A DNA stretch of 15,912 nucleotides. Source: Oscillospiraceae bacterium (GTDB lineage: Bacteria > Bacillota > Clostridia > Oscillospirales > Oscillospiraceae). This document shows, piece after piece, positions 1-6,646 of this stretch (the first letter of the stretch is position 1; each line of letters begins with the position of its first letter). A program made the translations under genes and the position numbers. The DNA is taken from positions 1 to 15,912 of the forward strand of contig CAJGCI010000029.1 of NCBI GenBank assembly GCA_904501855.1, given 5' to 3'. The notes under the pieces are model-generated. The model did no database searches. It was not told where the DNA came from and was given only the letters and a program-made list of their open reading frames with translations.

Positions 1-9
1 AAAATAAAC

Positions 10-38
10 TTGATTCCAAACCCGATTTTCAGTATCAT
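10..38 (+). promoter_or_regulatory. Candidate sigma-A promoter overlapping the terminator hairpin
   Basis: A TTGATT box (10-15) and a TATCAT box (33-38) are separated by exactly 17 bases, close to TTGACA-N17-TATAAT. Only about 18 bases lie between the end of the following T tract (79) and the TTG start at 98. A promoter for the lipoprotein gene therefore has to sit here or further upstream. Initiation would fall near 45, inside the left arm of the hairpin. The boxes are seen in the sequence; activity is inferred. Confidence 0.4.
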
Positions 39-79
39 GATAACGCGCTTCATGGGAAGCGCGTTATCATGATTTTTTT
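34..79 (+). terminator. Rho-independent terminator of an upstream gene
   Basis: A perfect 18-bp stem (34-51 pairing with 56-73) has a 4-base ATGG loop and runs into seven T residues (73-79). This is a textbook intrinsic terminator for a plus-strand gene ending before the window. Its left arm overlaps the -10 box of a candidate promoter, so the palindrome could also act as an operator. Confidence 0.75.
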
Positions 80-97
80 ATTTCAGGGTGAGAAATA

Positions 98-1054
98 TTG
101 AGAAAGCATAAAGGTTTTACCATCGCAGTGGCCGTGGTCCTGACGCTCTGCATGAGCATCTCGCTGTGCGCCTGCGGCATCGGATCCGGATCCAGCCGCT
201 ACAAGGTCGTCAAGACACTGTCCAAGGACAACTGCTATATCGGGTTCCGCAACGACGACCAGATCGCCTACTATATGATGGGTGCTCTGAGTATGCTCAT
301 CGCGGACGGGACCGTTACCACCATCGCCCAGAAGTGGCTGAGCTCGGACCCGGTGTCCCTGGAGGGAAATGCGGAAGCCCTCACCAAGAAGGAACTGAAG
401 GGGCTGGAGAAGCGTACCGTCATCATCGGCGTGGATGAAAACTCCTATCCGCTGGCCTTCCGGCAGGAAAACAGCTACGGCGGATTCAACGTGGAGCTGG
501 CACAGGCGGTGTGCGACAAGCTGGGATGGAAGGCCACCTTCCTTTCCATCGAGCCCGCCAACACCTTCATCGAACTGTCTTCCGGTGATGTGGACGTGGC
601 GTGGAACATGCCCATGGACAAGGACGCCAAGGAGTTTTCCCATTACGGCCCGGTCATGTCCAACAGTCTGGTCATCGTCGGACTCTCCGGTTCCAGCCGC
701 CGGGTCAGCGGTCATTCGCTGGTGACGGATACTTCGGAAGAAGTGAAGGCGGCACTGGCGGAAAAAGAGGCTCTGGCCAATTCCTTCTCCCGGGTCACCC
801 GTATCACGGGAGGAACGAGAGAGTGCTTTGACAAGCTCAATAGCGGGCAGTGCGATTATATCGTATGCACCCACTATGCGGTGGAGAGCTACAACCGCAC
901 CGGCGGAAACCCGGACTTCTCCGGCGCCTCCGGATCGGCGCAGTATATCGCGCCGACGCCCACCCCCGCACCGTCCGTGGCCACCACTGCCACGACGGAG
1001 AAAGCGGATGAGTATACTTCCTCCGACGACGAGGACAGCGACAGCGAAGAATAA
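98..1054 (+). CDS. SBP_bac_3-type substrate-binding lipoprotein with permuted domain order
   Basis: Probably a membrane-tethered binding protein of the polar amino-acid ABC family (SBP_bac_3), 318 aa. The TTG start is supported by AGGGTGA at 85-91 and by an in-frame stop at 89-91, which leaves no earlier start. The signal peptide ends in a lipobox L23-C-A-C26, so C26 would be lipidated. Residues 34-85 look like the end of a canonical SBP_bac_3 domain (YIGFRNDD, then ADGT, then KW). Residues 106-200 look like the beginning (VIIGVDENSYP, YGGFNVELAQAV, GDVDVAW). Residues 205-270 resemble the middle, with LNSGQCDY matching the hinge-return region. The tail is Pro/Thr-rich and then strongly acidic (DDEDSDSEE). 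The segment order suggests a circular permutation. No permease or ATPase gene is adjacent within the window. The ligand is unknown. Confidence 0.8.
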   Translation: MRKHKGFTIAVAVVLTLCMSISLCACGIGSGSSRYKVVKTLSKDNCYIGFRNDDQIAYYMMGALSMLIADGTVTTIAQKWLSSDPVSLEGNAEALTKKELKGLEKRTVIIGVDENSYPLAFRQENSYGGFNVELAQAVCDKLGWKATFLSIEPANTFIELSSGDVDVAWNMPMDKDAKEFSHYGPVMSNSLVIVGLSGSSRRVSGHSLVTDTSEEVKAALAEKEALANSFSRVTRITGGTRECFDKLNSGQCDYIVCTHYAVESYNRTGGNPDFSGASGSAQYIAPTPTPAPSVATTATTEKADEYTSSDDEDSDSEE

Positions 1055-1109
1055 AAAATACGGCATTTCGTCTGAGACCGAAAAAAGGTCCCGGCGGAAT
1101 GCCGTTTTT
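1053..1109. terminator. Shared bidirectional terminator between convergent genes
   Basis: ACGGCATT (1060-1067) pairs with AATGCCGT (1098-1105). An inner GACC/GGTC stem (1076-1079 with 1087-1090) encloses an A-rich loop. Five T residues (1105-1109) follow on the plus strand, and six A residues (1053-1058) give a U tract on the minus strand. It lies between the plus-strand lipoprotein gene (ends 1054) and the minus-strand acyltransferase gene (ends 1128), so it can serve both. Confidence 0.85.
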
Positions 1110-1127
1110 CGTTTGGATGTGCCGCCG

Positions 1128-2225
1128 TCAGGCGGTCTTTTTTGTCCTGCCGGTATCCGGGAGCCGGAACAGGAGATTTCCCGCATGGGGGATCTTGTTG
1201 ATGAGGGCCACGGAGACCCAGCTTGCGATCATGACGATGACAAAGTAGATGAGGACGGCCAGAGGCTTTTTCAGTACGGCGGCCAGATCCAGATACCGCA
1301 CGCACAGCATCAGAAAGATGTTGTGGATCAGGAAGATGCCGAAGGAATACTGAGCCGTCTTCTTTACCAGCGCGTTGAATTTTCCCTCCGACGCCTGCTG
1401 CAGCAGATCAAAGAAGATCACGCACATGGGAGGCATGGTGAAGAAGTCACACCACAGATAGAAGGTGTCGTGGCAGATCCCCACCTGCGCGTAGATGGAA
1501 AAGACCAGAAGCGCCAGGAACACGGTGATCTTGATGCCGTTGGAGACCTTCCAGCGAAGACCCTTGTACAGATAGTGTCCGAGGATCAGATACAGACCGT
1601 AGTAGGTCCCGGAGAAGTCCATCACCAGCTGGTTCCAGATGATCTCGGCATCGGGATCGGCGGCCAGGATGAACTGATTGATGCTGGGAACGATGCAGCA
1701 CATGACATAGACGAACAGCATGATCCACATCATCTCCCGTTCGGAGACTTTCTGAACGATCAGCGCCACAAAGGGAAGGAAGATGTAGATCCCGATGATC
1801 ATGGGCATGTACCAGGAATGAGACATGGGGACATGCCGCAGGAAAAGCATCTGAAGGATCACATCGCCGACACCTTTTACTTCCGCGGGATCATAGAACA
1901 GGAGAAAGAGATTGTAAATCACGATCCAGATCTCCCAGCACAGAACGATGGTGAGCAGGTTATGTTTCCAGAACCGGACACGCAGTTCCCGTGTGCTGTA
2001 GTCCCGGTGAAGCAGAAGATAACCGGAACAGAAGATGAACAGGGGAACACCGGCCCGCCCGATGGTGGCCAGTGTGTATCCGAACAGTGTGGAGAACATG
2101 CCCCAGTCGCCCATCTCTCCCATGCCGATGGGATACATGCTGTTGATGCAGTGGTTGATCACCACGAGGAAGATGGCAACGAATTTTATGAAATCGATGG
2201 AGTAATTGTATTTGCGCTCCGCCAT
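1128..2225 (-). CDS. Acyltransferase-3 family membrane protein
   Basis: An integral membrane O-acyltransferase of the Acyl_transf_3 family (relatives: OafA, WecH, the membrane half of OatA), 365 aa with about ten hydrophobic segments. The family carries an acyl group, usually acetyl, across the membrane for transfer to a surface glycan. The first segment contains K14-X10-H25 (in FIKFVAIFLVVINHC), matching the family's R/K-X10-H active-site pattern. RAGVPLFIFCSGYLLL is the usual second conserved block. The ATG at 2225 has AAGGAGC at 2235-2241. It is the last gene of a minus-strand operon behind a DUF4358 lipoprotein and an SGNH esterase. It lacks the fused SGNH domain of OatA, and the separate upstream SGNH gene probably supplies that function. 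The exact acceptor is not deducible. Confidence 0.88.
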   Translation of the reverse strand: MAERKYNYSIDFIKFVAIFLVVINHCINSMYPIGMGEMGDWGMFSTLFGYTLATIGRAGVPLFIFCSGYLLLHRDYSTRELRVRFWKHNLLTIVLCWEIWIVIYNLFLLFYDPAEVKGVGDVILQMLFLRHVPMSHSWYMPMIIGIYIFLPFVALIVQKVSEREMMWIMLFVYVMCCIVPSINQFILAADPDAEIIWNQLVMDFSGTYYGLYLILGHYLYKGLRWKVSNGIKITVFLALLVFSIYAQVGICHDTFYLWCDFFTMPPMCVIFFDLLQQASEGKFNALVKKTAQYSFGIFLIHNIFLMLCVRYLDLAAVLKKPLAVLIYFVIVMIASWVSVALINKIPHAGNLLFRLPDTGRTKKTA

Positions 2226-2254
2226 ATACGTTTTGCTCCTTCTGAAAGATTCTT

Positions 2255-2291
2255 AACTGAAACGGAGACCGGCTCGGATGGCCGGTCTCCG
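2255..2291 (-). terminator. Intra-operon hairpin, weak terminator or attenuator
   Basis: CGGAGACCGGC (2263-2273) and GCCGGTCTCCG (2281-2291) form an 11-bp perfect stem with a 7-base loop. Read on the minus strand it is followed only by TTTCAGTTAAG, a poor U tract. It lies between the DUF4358 gene and the acyltransferase gene. It probably reduces or stabilises rather than stops transcription. Confidence 0.45.
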
Positions 2292-2305
2292 ACTGCGTCA
2301 GGTTC

Positions 2306-2794
2306 TTACTGCAGACCGTAATCCTGCAGTACTTTCTTGACCGTATCGTTGTTTTTGGAAACGATGTAATACACCAGATCACCGGAGGTGCCGATCATGG
2401 CGTTGCTGAGTTTCTCCACCTGATCCGGTGCATAGCTTTCATAGCTCTGCACCTGGGAGGACTGGCGTGCCTTGCAGGCTTCCGTCACGGCGCTGGCCTG
2501 CTCCGGAGAGCTGATCCGGAAGATGGCAACTTCCTCGGGAGTGGCCATGGAGGAGAAGTAGACGCTGTAATCGGACACGGTATCTTCGTCCAGCCCGTAT
2601 ACCGACAGTGCCTGACCGTTGGTGTTTTCCGTCTGCACATCGGTGAAGACACCGGTGGCTACGATATCTGCCGCCAGCTGATGAACGTCCACGGCGTCCC
2701 CGGAATCTGCCGTGCCGGAATTTCCGCAGGCACAGAGCAGGAATACCAGGAGCAGTGAAAGCGTCAGGCTGAGAAGTCGGCTGCTGTGTTTCAT
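2306..2794 (-). CDS. DUF4358-like lipoprotein
   Basis: A small secreted lipoprotein, 162 aa. The signal peptide ends in the lipobox L20-C-A-C23, so the mature protein should be anchored to the outer membrane face by C23. The body (VHQLAADI, YGLDEDTVSDYSVY, PEEVAIFR, then a charged helix) fits my recollection of the DUF4358 family, whose function is not established. The ATG at 2794 is preferred over an in-frame TTG 21 bases upstream because AAGGA lies 8 bases before the ATG. It starts 30 bases after the SGNH gene and precedes the acyltransferase gene in the same operon. Its position between two O-acylation components suggests an accessory role in surface-glycan modification, which is inference. 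Confidence 0.75.
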   Translation of the reverse strand: MKHSSRLLSLTLSLLLVFLLCACGNSGTADSGDAVDVHQLAADIVATGVFTDVQTENTNGQALSVYGLDEDTVSDYSVYFSSMATPEEVAIFRISSPEQASAVTEACKARQSSQVQSYESYAPDQVEKLSNAMIGTSGDLVYYIVSKNNDTVKKVLQDYGLQ

Positions 2795-2824
2795 TCGATG
2801 GGTCCTTCTTTCCAAAACTTATTC

Positions 2825-3658
2825 TCAGGCTTCGATGGTACGGCCGCAGATGTAGTCATACATCTCCTTATACTTGGCCGTCGTCAGATGGATGCCGTCG
2901 GTGTTGTCCTCGGATGCCAGATAGCCGTGGAGATCGGCGAACTGTCCCCATGTATCCAGGTAATAGTACCCGTTGGCCCACAGGACTTTGAACAGTGCCT
3001 GGTTGTGTGCGACGATGTTCTGAACGCCCAGGGATTCTCTCCGTGCGACAGCCTGTTCGCTGGCAGGCATGACGGCCATGACGTACATGATGGCGTCGGG
3101 CTGAGCCTTTGCGATATCCGCCAGCAGCTCCTCGTACTGGGCAGCCCAGTCCTTGGCGGGGGCGGTGAGGTCATTGATGCCCATCATGACATAGACCTTG
3201 GCATATTTCTTCGCTGCCAGGGCATCCATCAGAGTGGTGGATCCGCTGGGGGTGGAGATGGAGATGCGTTCTGCACTTCCCACGGTCATGTCGTCGTTCA
3301 CCAGCCAGTCGGCAACGGTGCCGATCTCGGTGTTGAGTTTCAGACCGTTCAGAAGGGAGTCGCCGATGAAGACGGCGTCTTCAAAATAGGACTTGTCCAC
3401 GGGATTGGATTCATCGATGATGGGGAAGAATCCGCTGTAGGAACTGCTTGCCTCTTCCGCATCGTCGGAGGGAGCCGGCTCCGTGCCGCTGTCCGACGGA
3501 GTGGTGATGCCGGATTCCAGATTGGTGACCGCTTCTTCCAGCTTGCTTCCGGTTCCGGAGAACTGAACATAGGCCACGGCACCGATGGTTGCCAGCGTGG
3601 CAATGAGAGCAATGACGCGGATCCAGATATCCGCTCTTCCCTTATGCTTTCTTTTCAT
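2825..3658 (-). CDS. Membrane-anchored SGNH/GDSL esterase
   Basis: An extracellular SGNH-fold hydrolase or acyltransferase, 277 aa. It has a positively charged N-terminus, one membrane segment (about 11-33), a Ser/Pro/Asp/Glu-rich linker (50-75), then the catalytic domain. Block I is FIGDS with nucleophile S101, block III is GIND with N162, and block V is DGIH with D254 and H257. The Gly of block II is probably G127. The start at 3658 is chosen because AAGGAG lies 8 bases upstream; the open frame extends to 3958 but lacks other signals. It is the first gene of an operon with a DUF4358 lipoprotein and an acyltransferase-3. That arrangement fits transfer of an acyl group from the membrane enzyme to a wall or capsule sugar. 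It could instead be a de-O-acetylase. Confidence 0.88.
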   Translation of the reverse strand: MKRKHKGRADIWIRVIALIATLATIGAVAYVQFSGTGSKLEEAVTNLESGITTPSDSGTEPAPSDDAEEASSSYSGFFPIIDESNPVDKSYFEDAVFIGDSLLNGLKLNTEIGTVADWLVNDDMTVGSAERISISTPSGSTTLMDALAAKKYAKVYVMMGINDLTAPAKDWAAQYEELLADIAKAQPDAIMYVMAVMPASEQAVARRESLGVQNIVAHNQALFKVLWANGYYYLDTWGQFADLHGYLASEDNTDGIHLTTAKYKEMYDYICGRTIEA

Positions 3659-3735
3659 GATCTTCACTCCTTCGTAAGATTCAAAAAAACGGTTCCTGCA
3701 CCGGATCACGTAAGGCTCCGACAGAATGCCGTCTT

Positions 3736-3746
3736 TGGGATTCCCA
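3736..3746. repeat. Small palindrome in the leader of the minus operon
   Basis: TGGGA-T-TCCCA is an 11-base perfect inverted repeat in the untranslated leader, about 35 bases inside the predicted start site of the minus-strand operon. It could be a weak hairpin or part of an operator. Short palindromes occur by chance, so confidence is low. Confidence 0.25.
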
Positions 3747-3758
3747 TATGAACATGAG

Positions 3759-3773
3759 AGGAAATGATTTCCT
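3759..3773. promoter_or_regulatory. 15-base palindrome at the start of the minus operon transcript, possible operator
   Basis: AGGAAAT-G-ATTTCCT is a perfect inverted repeat centred on 3766. It lies about 6 to 20 bases downstream of the predicted transcription start (near 3779) of the SGNH/DUF4358/acyltransferase operon. A repressor dimer bound here would block early elongation. The palindrome is seen; an operator role is inferred. Confidence 0.35.
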
Positions 3774-3785
3774 GCTCTTGTGTGA

Positions 3786-3814
3786 ATTATAAGTTTAAGC
3801 GCACGCGGATGCAA
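3786..3814 (-). promoter_or_regulatory. Sigma-A promoter of the SGNH-DUF4358-acyltransferase operon
   Basis: Read on the minus strand, TTGCAT (3814-3809) and a perfect TATAAT (3791-3786) are separated by 17 bases. This gives a start near 3779 and a leader of about 120 bases before the ATG at 3658. It is the best match on this strand in the intergenic region. Confidence 0.7.
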
Positions 3815-3950
3815 GGGAGAAAAGGTATATTTTTTGTTAAGAATTCTGACAGAGAGCGGGAAAGCGACGAAGGAAGGGGAAAAAGAGTGAGCCTTTTTGG
3901 AAAAAGACACGAATCCCCGGCCCCGGGGAGCGGAAAAGCGGGGGCGTTCA

Positions 3951-3979
3951 TTGACCATACTTCTGTAAAATGGTAAAAT
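3951..3979 (+). promoter_or_regulatory. Extended -10 sigma-A promoter of the methyltransferase/ecf operon
   Basis: TTGACC (3951-3956) and TAAAAT (3974-3979) are 17 bases apart, and TGG directly precedes the -10 box, forming the TGn extended -10 element. Transcription should start near 3986, about 65 bases before the ATG at 4051. No other strong plus-strand promoter precedes the long gene run, so this may drive most of it. Confidence 0.72.
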
Positions 3980-4050
3980 ACTATGATTCTGTTTATTTAT
4001 AATACAGAGTATTTATTAGATAGATGACGGGAAAAGGAGCAAGACCGATT

Positions 4051-4920
4051 ATGTGGATTTCCGATCAGTGGCAGGACTTTGAGCTCATCGACTGTTCCGG
4101 CGGCGAAAAGCTGGAGCGATGGGGCAGCTATACCGTGGTCCGCCCGGATCCCCAGGCCATCTGGCAGACGCCCAGAAACCGCAGCGAGTGGAATCGGCAG
4201 GGCGGTCATTACAAACGCTCCAGTACCGGCGGCGGAAAATGGGACCGGGGAAACCTTCCCTCGGACTGGACCATCGGATACAGGGATCTGACCTTCCAGG
4301 TCAAGCCCATGAACTTCAAGCATATGGGATTGTTTCCGGAACAGGCCACCAACTGGGACTGGGCCATGGAACAGATCCGGAATGCGGGACGGGAGATCTC
4401 CGTGCTGAACCTGTTCGCCTATACCGGCGCCGCCACGGTCGCCTGCCTGAAAGCCGGCGCCTCCGTATGTCATGTGGATGCCGCCAAGGGCATGGTGGCC
4501 TGGGCCAAGCAGAACGCACAGGTCTCCGGCGTCATCGACCGGCCGGTGCGCTGGATCGTGGACGACTGTGCCAAGTTCGTGGAGCGGGAGATCCGCCGCG
4601 GGCATCATTACGACGCCATTATCATGGATCCGCCTTCCTACGGCCGCGGGCCGGGAGGAGAAGTGTGGAAACTGGAAAACGATCTGTGGGATTTCGTTTG
4701 CCTGACGGCCAATGTGCTGTCGGACGATCCTCTGTTCGTTCTGATCAATACCTATACCACGGGCCTCAGCCCGTCGGTACTGACCTATATGTCGGAGAGC
4801 ATCTTTACGAAACGATTCGGTTCCGGTGTTTCCGACAGCCAGGAACTGGGCCTTCCGGTGACGGAATCCGGTCTGGTCCTGCCCTGCGGGTGCAGCTGCC
4901 GCTGGCAGCACCGCGACTGA
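4051..4920 (+). CDS. Class I SAM-dependent methyltransferase, RlmI-like
   Basis: A Rossmann-fold methyltransferase, 289 aa, most like the RlmI/RlmK group that modifies 23S rRNA. After an N-terminal domain of about 100 residues come the SAM-binding motif VLNLFAYTGAA (118-128), the acidic motif-II residue D143 (CHVDAAKG), and the motif-IV block DPPSYGRG (193-200). The stretch where m5C enzymes of this group carry a catalytic cysteine reads INTYTTGLSP, with no cysteine. A base or ribose target other than m5C is therefore likely, which is inference. The ATG at 4051 is chosen over one at 4024 because AAGGAGC lies 10 bases before it, whereas the upstream ATG has no ribosome site. It is first in the plus-strand operon, 15 bases before ecfA1. 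Confidence 0.8.
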   Translation: MWISDQWQDFELIDCSGGEKLERWGSYTVVRPDPQAIWQTPRNRSEWNRQGGHYKRSSTGGGKWDRGNLPSDWTIGYRDLTFQVKPMNFKHMGLFPEQATNWDWAMEQIRNAGREISVLNLFAYTGAATVACLKAGASVCHVDAAKGMVAWAKQNAQVSGVIDRPVRWIVDDCAKFVEREIRRGHHYDAIIMDPPSYGRGPGGEVWKLENDLWDFVCLTANVLSDDPLFVLINTYTTGLSPSVLTYMSESIFTKRFGSGVSDSQELGLPVTESGLVLPCGCSCRWQHRD

Positions 4921-4935
4921 AGGAGTCAATGATTT

Positions 4936-5772
4936 ATGAGTGTGATCATTCAAACTGAAAATCTGCATCACCGGTACATGGATGAGGAAGAGGATTCCCT
5001 GAAGGGAGTGGACCTTTCCATCGAGAAGGGAAGCTTCGTGGCCATCCTCGGACACAACGGATCGGGCAAATCCACCCTTGCCAAGCATTTCAACGGCATC
5101 CTCACCCCCACGGAGGGGAAAGTGTGGATCAACGGGATGGATACCTCCGATGACGAAAAGCTCCTGGCCATCCGTCAGACGGTGGGAATGGTGTTTCAGA
5201 ATCCGGACAACCAGATCGTCGCCAATGTGGTGGAAGATGATGTGGCATTCGCACCGGAGAATCTGGGCGTTCCCAGCGAGGAGATCCGCCGGAGAGTGGA
5301 CAGTGCCCTGAAGCAGGTGGGAATGTACGAATACCGCATGCATGCGCCCCATCTCCTGTCCGGCGGACAGAAACAGCGGGTCGCCATCGCCGGTGTCATC
5401 GCCATGGAGCCGGAAGTCATCGTTCTGGACGAACCCACGGCGATGCTGGATCCCAAGGGGCGGAAGGAAGTCGTCTCCACGGTGTCCCGGCTGTGCCGCG
5501 AAAAGGGGATCACCGTGGTACTCATCACCCATCACATGAACGAGTGTGTGGATGCGGACCGTCTGGTGGTCATGTCCGGCGGACGGATCATTGCCGACGA
5601 TACTCCGGCAAAGGTCTTCTCCCAGGTGGCTCTCATGGAGAGCGAGGGACTGACCGTGCCGGCTACGACACAGGTGCTCAACACCCTCAACCAGCAGGGC
5701 TACGAGTTCCCGCTGGAAGCACTGACTGTGGAACAGTGTGCTGCGGCCATCGCCGCGAATCTTAACGCATAA
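4936..5772 (+). CDS. ecfA1: ECF transporter ATPase EcfA1
   Basis: One of the two cytoplasmic ATPases of the energy-coupling-factor module that powers vitamin and metal uptake through interchangeable S components, 278 aa. It shows Walker A GHNGSGKST (39-47), Q-loop FQNPDNQ, signature LSGGQKQR (141-148), Walker B VIVLDEPT with D165 and E166, and the H-loop H199 in ITHHM. FQNPDNQIVANVVEDDVAF is the usual EcfA1 wording. GGAG at 4922-4925 precedes the ATG. It is followed by ecfA2 (13-base gap) and ecfT. No substrate-binding S component is present in the window, so the module probably serves S proteins encoded elsewhere, as group II ECF modules do. Confidence 0.95.
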   Translation: MSVIIQTENLHHRYMDEEEDSLKGVDLSIEKGSFVAILGHNGSGKSTLAKHFNGILTPTEGKVWINGMDTSDDEKLLAIRQTVGMVFQNPDNQIVANVVEDDVAFAPENLGVPSEEIRRRVDSALKQVGMYEYRMHAPHLLSGGQKQRVAIAGVIAMEPEVIVLDEPTAMLDPKGRKEVVSTVSRLCREKGITVVLITHHMNECVDADRLVVMSGGRIIADDTPAKVFSQVALMESEGLTVPATTQVLNTLNQQGYEFPLEALTVEQCAAAIAANLNA

Positions 5773-5785
5773 AGGATCTTCGATT

Positions 5786-6646
5786 ATGTCCATCATCAAA
5801 GTGGAGAATCTCTCGCATGTCTACAGCGAGGGGACTCCGTTTGAAAAAACTGCTATCCATGACATCAACCTGACCATCCCCGAAGGGGAGATGGTTGGGA
5901 TCATCGGTCATACCGGATCGGGGAAGTCCACCTTTATCCAGCATCTGAACGGACTTCTGAAACCCACGTCGGGGACCATCACTCTGGACGGCAGAGATAT
6001 CTACGAATCCAAGCAGTTCACTCACGATGTCCGGTTCCGGGTGGGACTGGTCTTCCAGTATCCGGAGTACCAGCTGTTTGAGGAGACGGTGTACAAGGAT
6101 ATCGCCTTCGGCCCGTCCAACATGAAGCTCTCCGAGGAAGAGATCGATGAACGGGTACGGGAGGCGGCCGCCTTTGTCCGCGTAGACGAGGAACTGTTTG
6201 AAAAATCCCCTCTGGAGCTGTCCGGCGGACAGAAGCGGCGTGTCGCCATCGCCGGTGTCATCGCCATGCGTCCCTCGGTCCTGATCCTGGACGAGCCCAC
6301 TGCCGGTCTGGATCCCGGAGGATGCCAGCAGATCCTGCAGAACATCTGTGAGTACCGGGAAAAATCCGGTTCCACCGTGATCCTGGTCAGCCACAGCATG
6401 GATGACGTGGCCCGGATCGCCGACCGTCTGGTGGTGTTTTCCCAGGGCAGCATCCTCATGGAGGGCACTCCCGAGGACGTGTTCTCCCATCCGGACGAAC
6501 TGACGGAAGTGGGACTGTCCGTACCGGAGCCCACCTCCATTGCCATGGCGCTGAAAGAACAGGGCGTGGATCTGGGGTCCGCCATCTATACGACGGATCA
6601 GCTGGTATCGGCCATCACCCGATGGAAGGGGGGACCGGTATGCTGA
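5786..6646 (+). CDS. ecfA2: ECF transporter ATPase EcfA2
   Basis: The second ATPase of the ECF module, 286 aa, pairing with EcfA1 and contacting EcfT. Walker A GHTGSGKST spans 41-49, the Q-loop reads VFQYPEYQLFEETV as is typical of EcfA2, and the signature is LSGGQKRR (145-152). Walker B has D169 and E170, and the switch His lies in VSHSMDD. The ATG at 5786 has AAAGGA nine bases upstream; the frame stays open to 5738 inside ecfA1, but that start lacks a ribosome site. Its stop overlaps the ecfT start in ATGCTGA (6640-6646), which indicates translational coupling. Confidence 0.95.
   Translation: MSIIKVENLSHVYSEGTPFEKTAIHDINLTIPEGEMVGIIGHTGSGKSTFIQHLNGLLKPTSGTITLDGRDIYESKQFTHDVRFRVGLVFQYPEYQLFEETVYKDIAFGPSNMKLSEEEIDERVREAAAFVRVDEELFEKSPLELSGGQKRRVAIAGVIAMRPSVLILDEPTAGLDPGGCQQILQNICEYREKSGSTVILVSHSMDDVARIADRLVVFSQGSILMEGTPEDVFSHPDELTEVGLSVPEPTSIAMALKEQGVDLGSAIYTTDQLVSAITRWKGGPVC

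Larger units (their letters stand above)
3659..4050. other. Divergent intergenic region with two promoters
   Basis: This 392-base region separates the minus-strand envelope operon from the plus-strand methyltransferase/ecf operon. It holds a minus promoter (3786-3814), a plus promoter (3951-3979), palindromes at 3736-3746 and 3759-3773, and a GC-rich inverted repeat CCCCGG-CC-CCGGGG at 3915-3928. A short CTTTTT-GG-AAAAAG repeat lies at 3893-3906. A second perfect TATAAT at 3998-4003 has no good -35 partner. I see no small gene or known riboswitch here. Confidence 0.7.

Noticed and set aside
828..2321. A 497-codon plus-strand open frame crossing the end of the lipoprotein gene and the acyltransferase gene
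   Set aside because: It runs through a bidirectional terminator and over the acyltransferase gene in antisense. Its product is His/Asp/Gln-rich and has no domain.
3659..3958. N-terminal extension of the SGNH gene up to 3958
   Set aside because: The extension crosses the predicted promoter and transcript start. The ATG at 3658 has an ideal AAGGAG and begins a normal membrane-anchor segment.
3997..5799. A 600-codon minus-strand open frame across the methyltransferase and ecfA1
   Set aside because: It spans two real genes and their intergenic gap. Its composition is low-complexity and shows no family motif.
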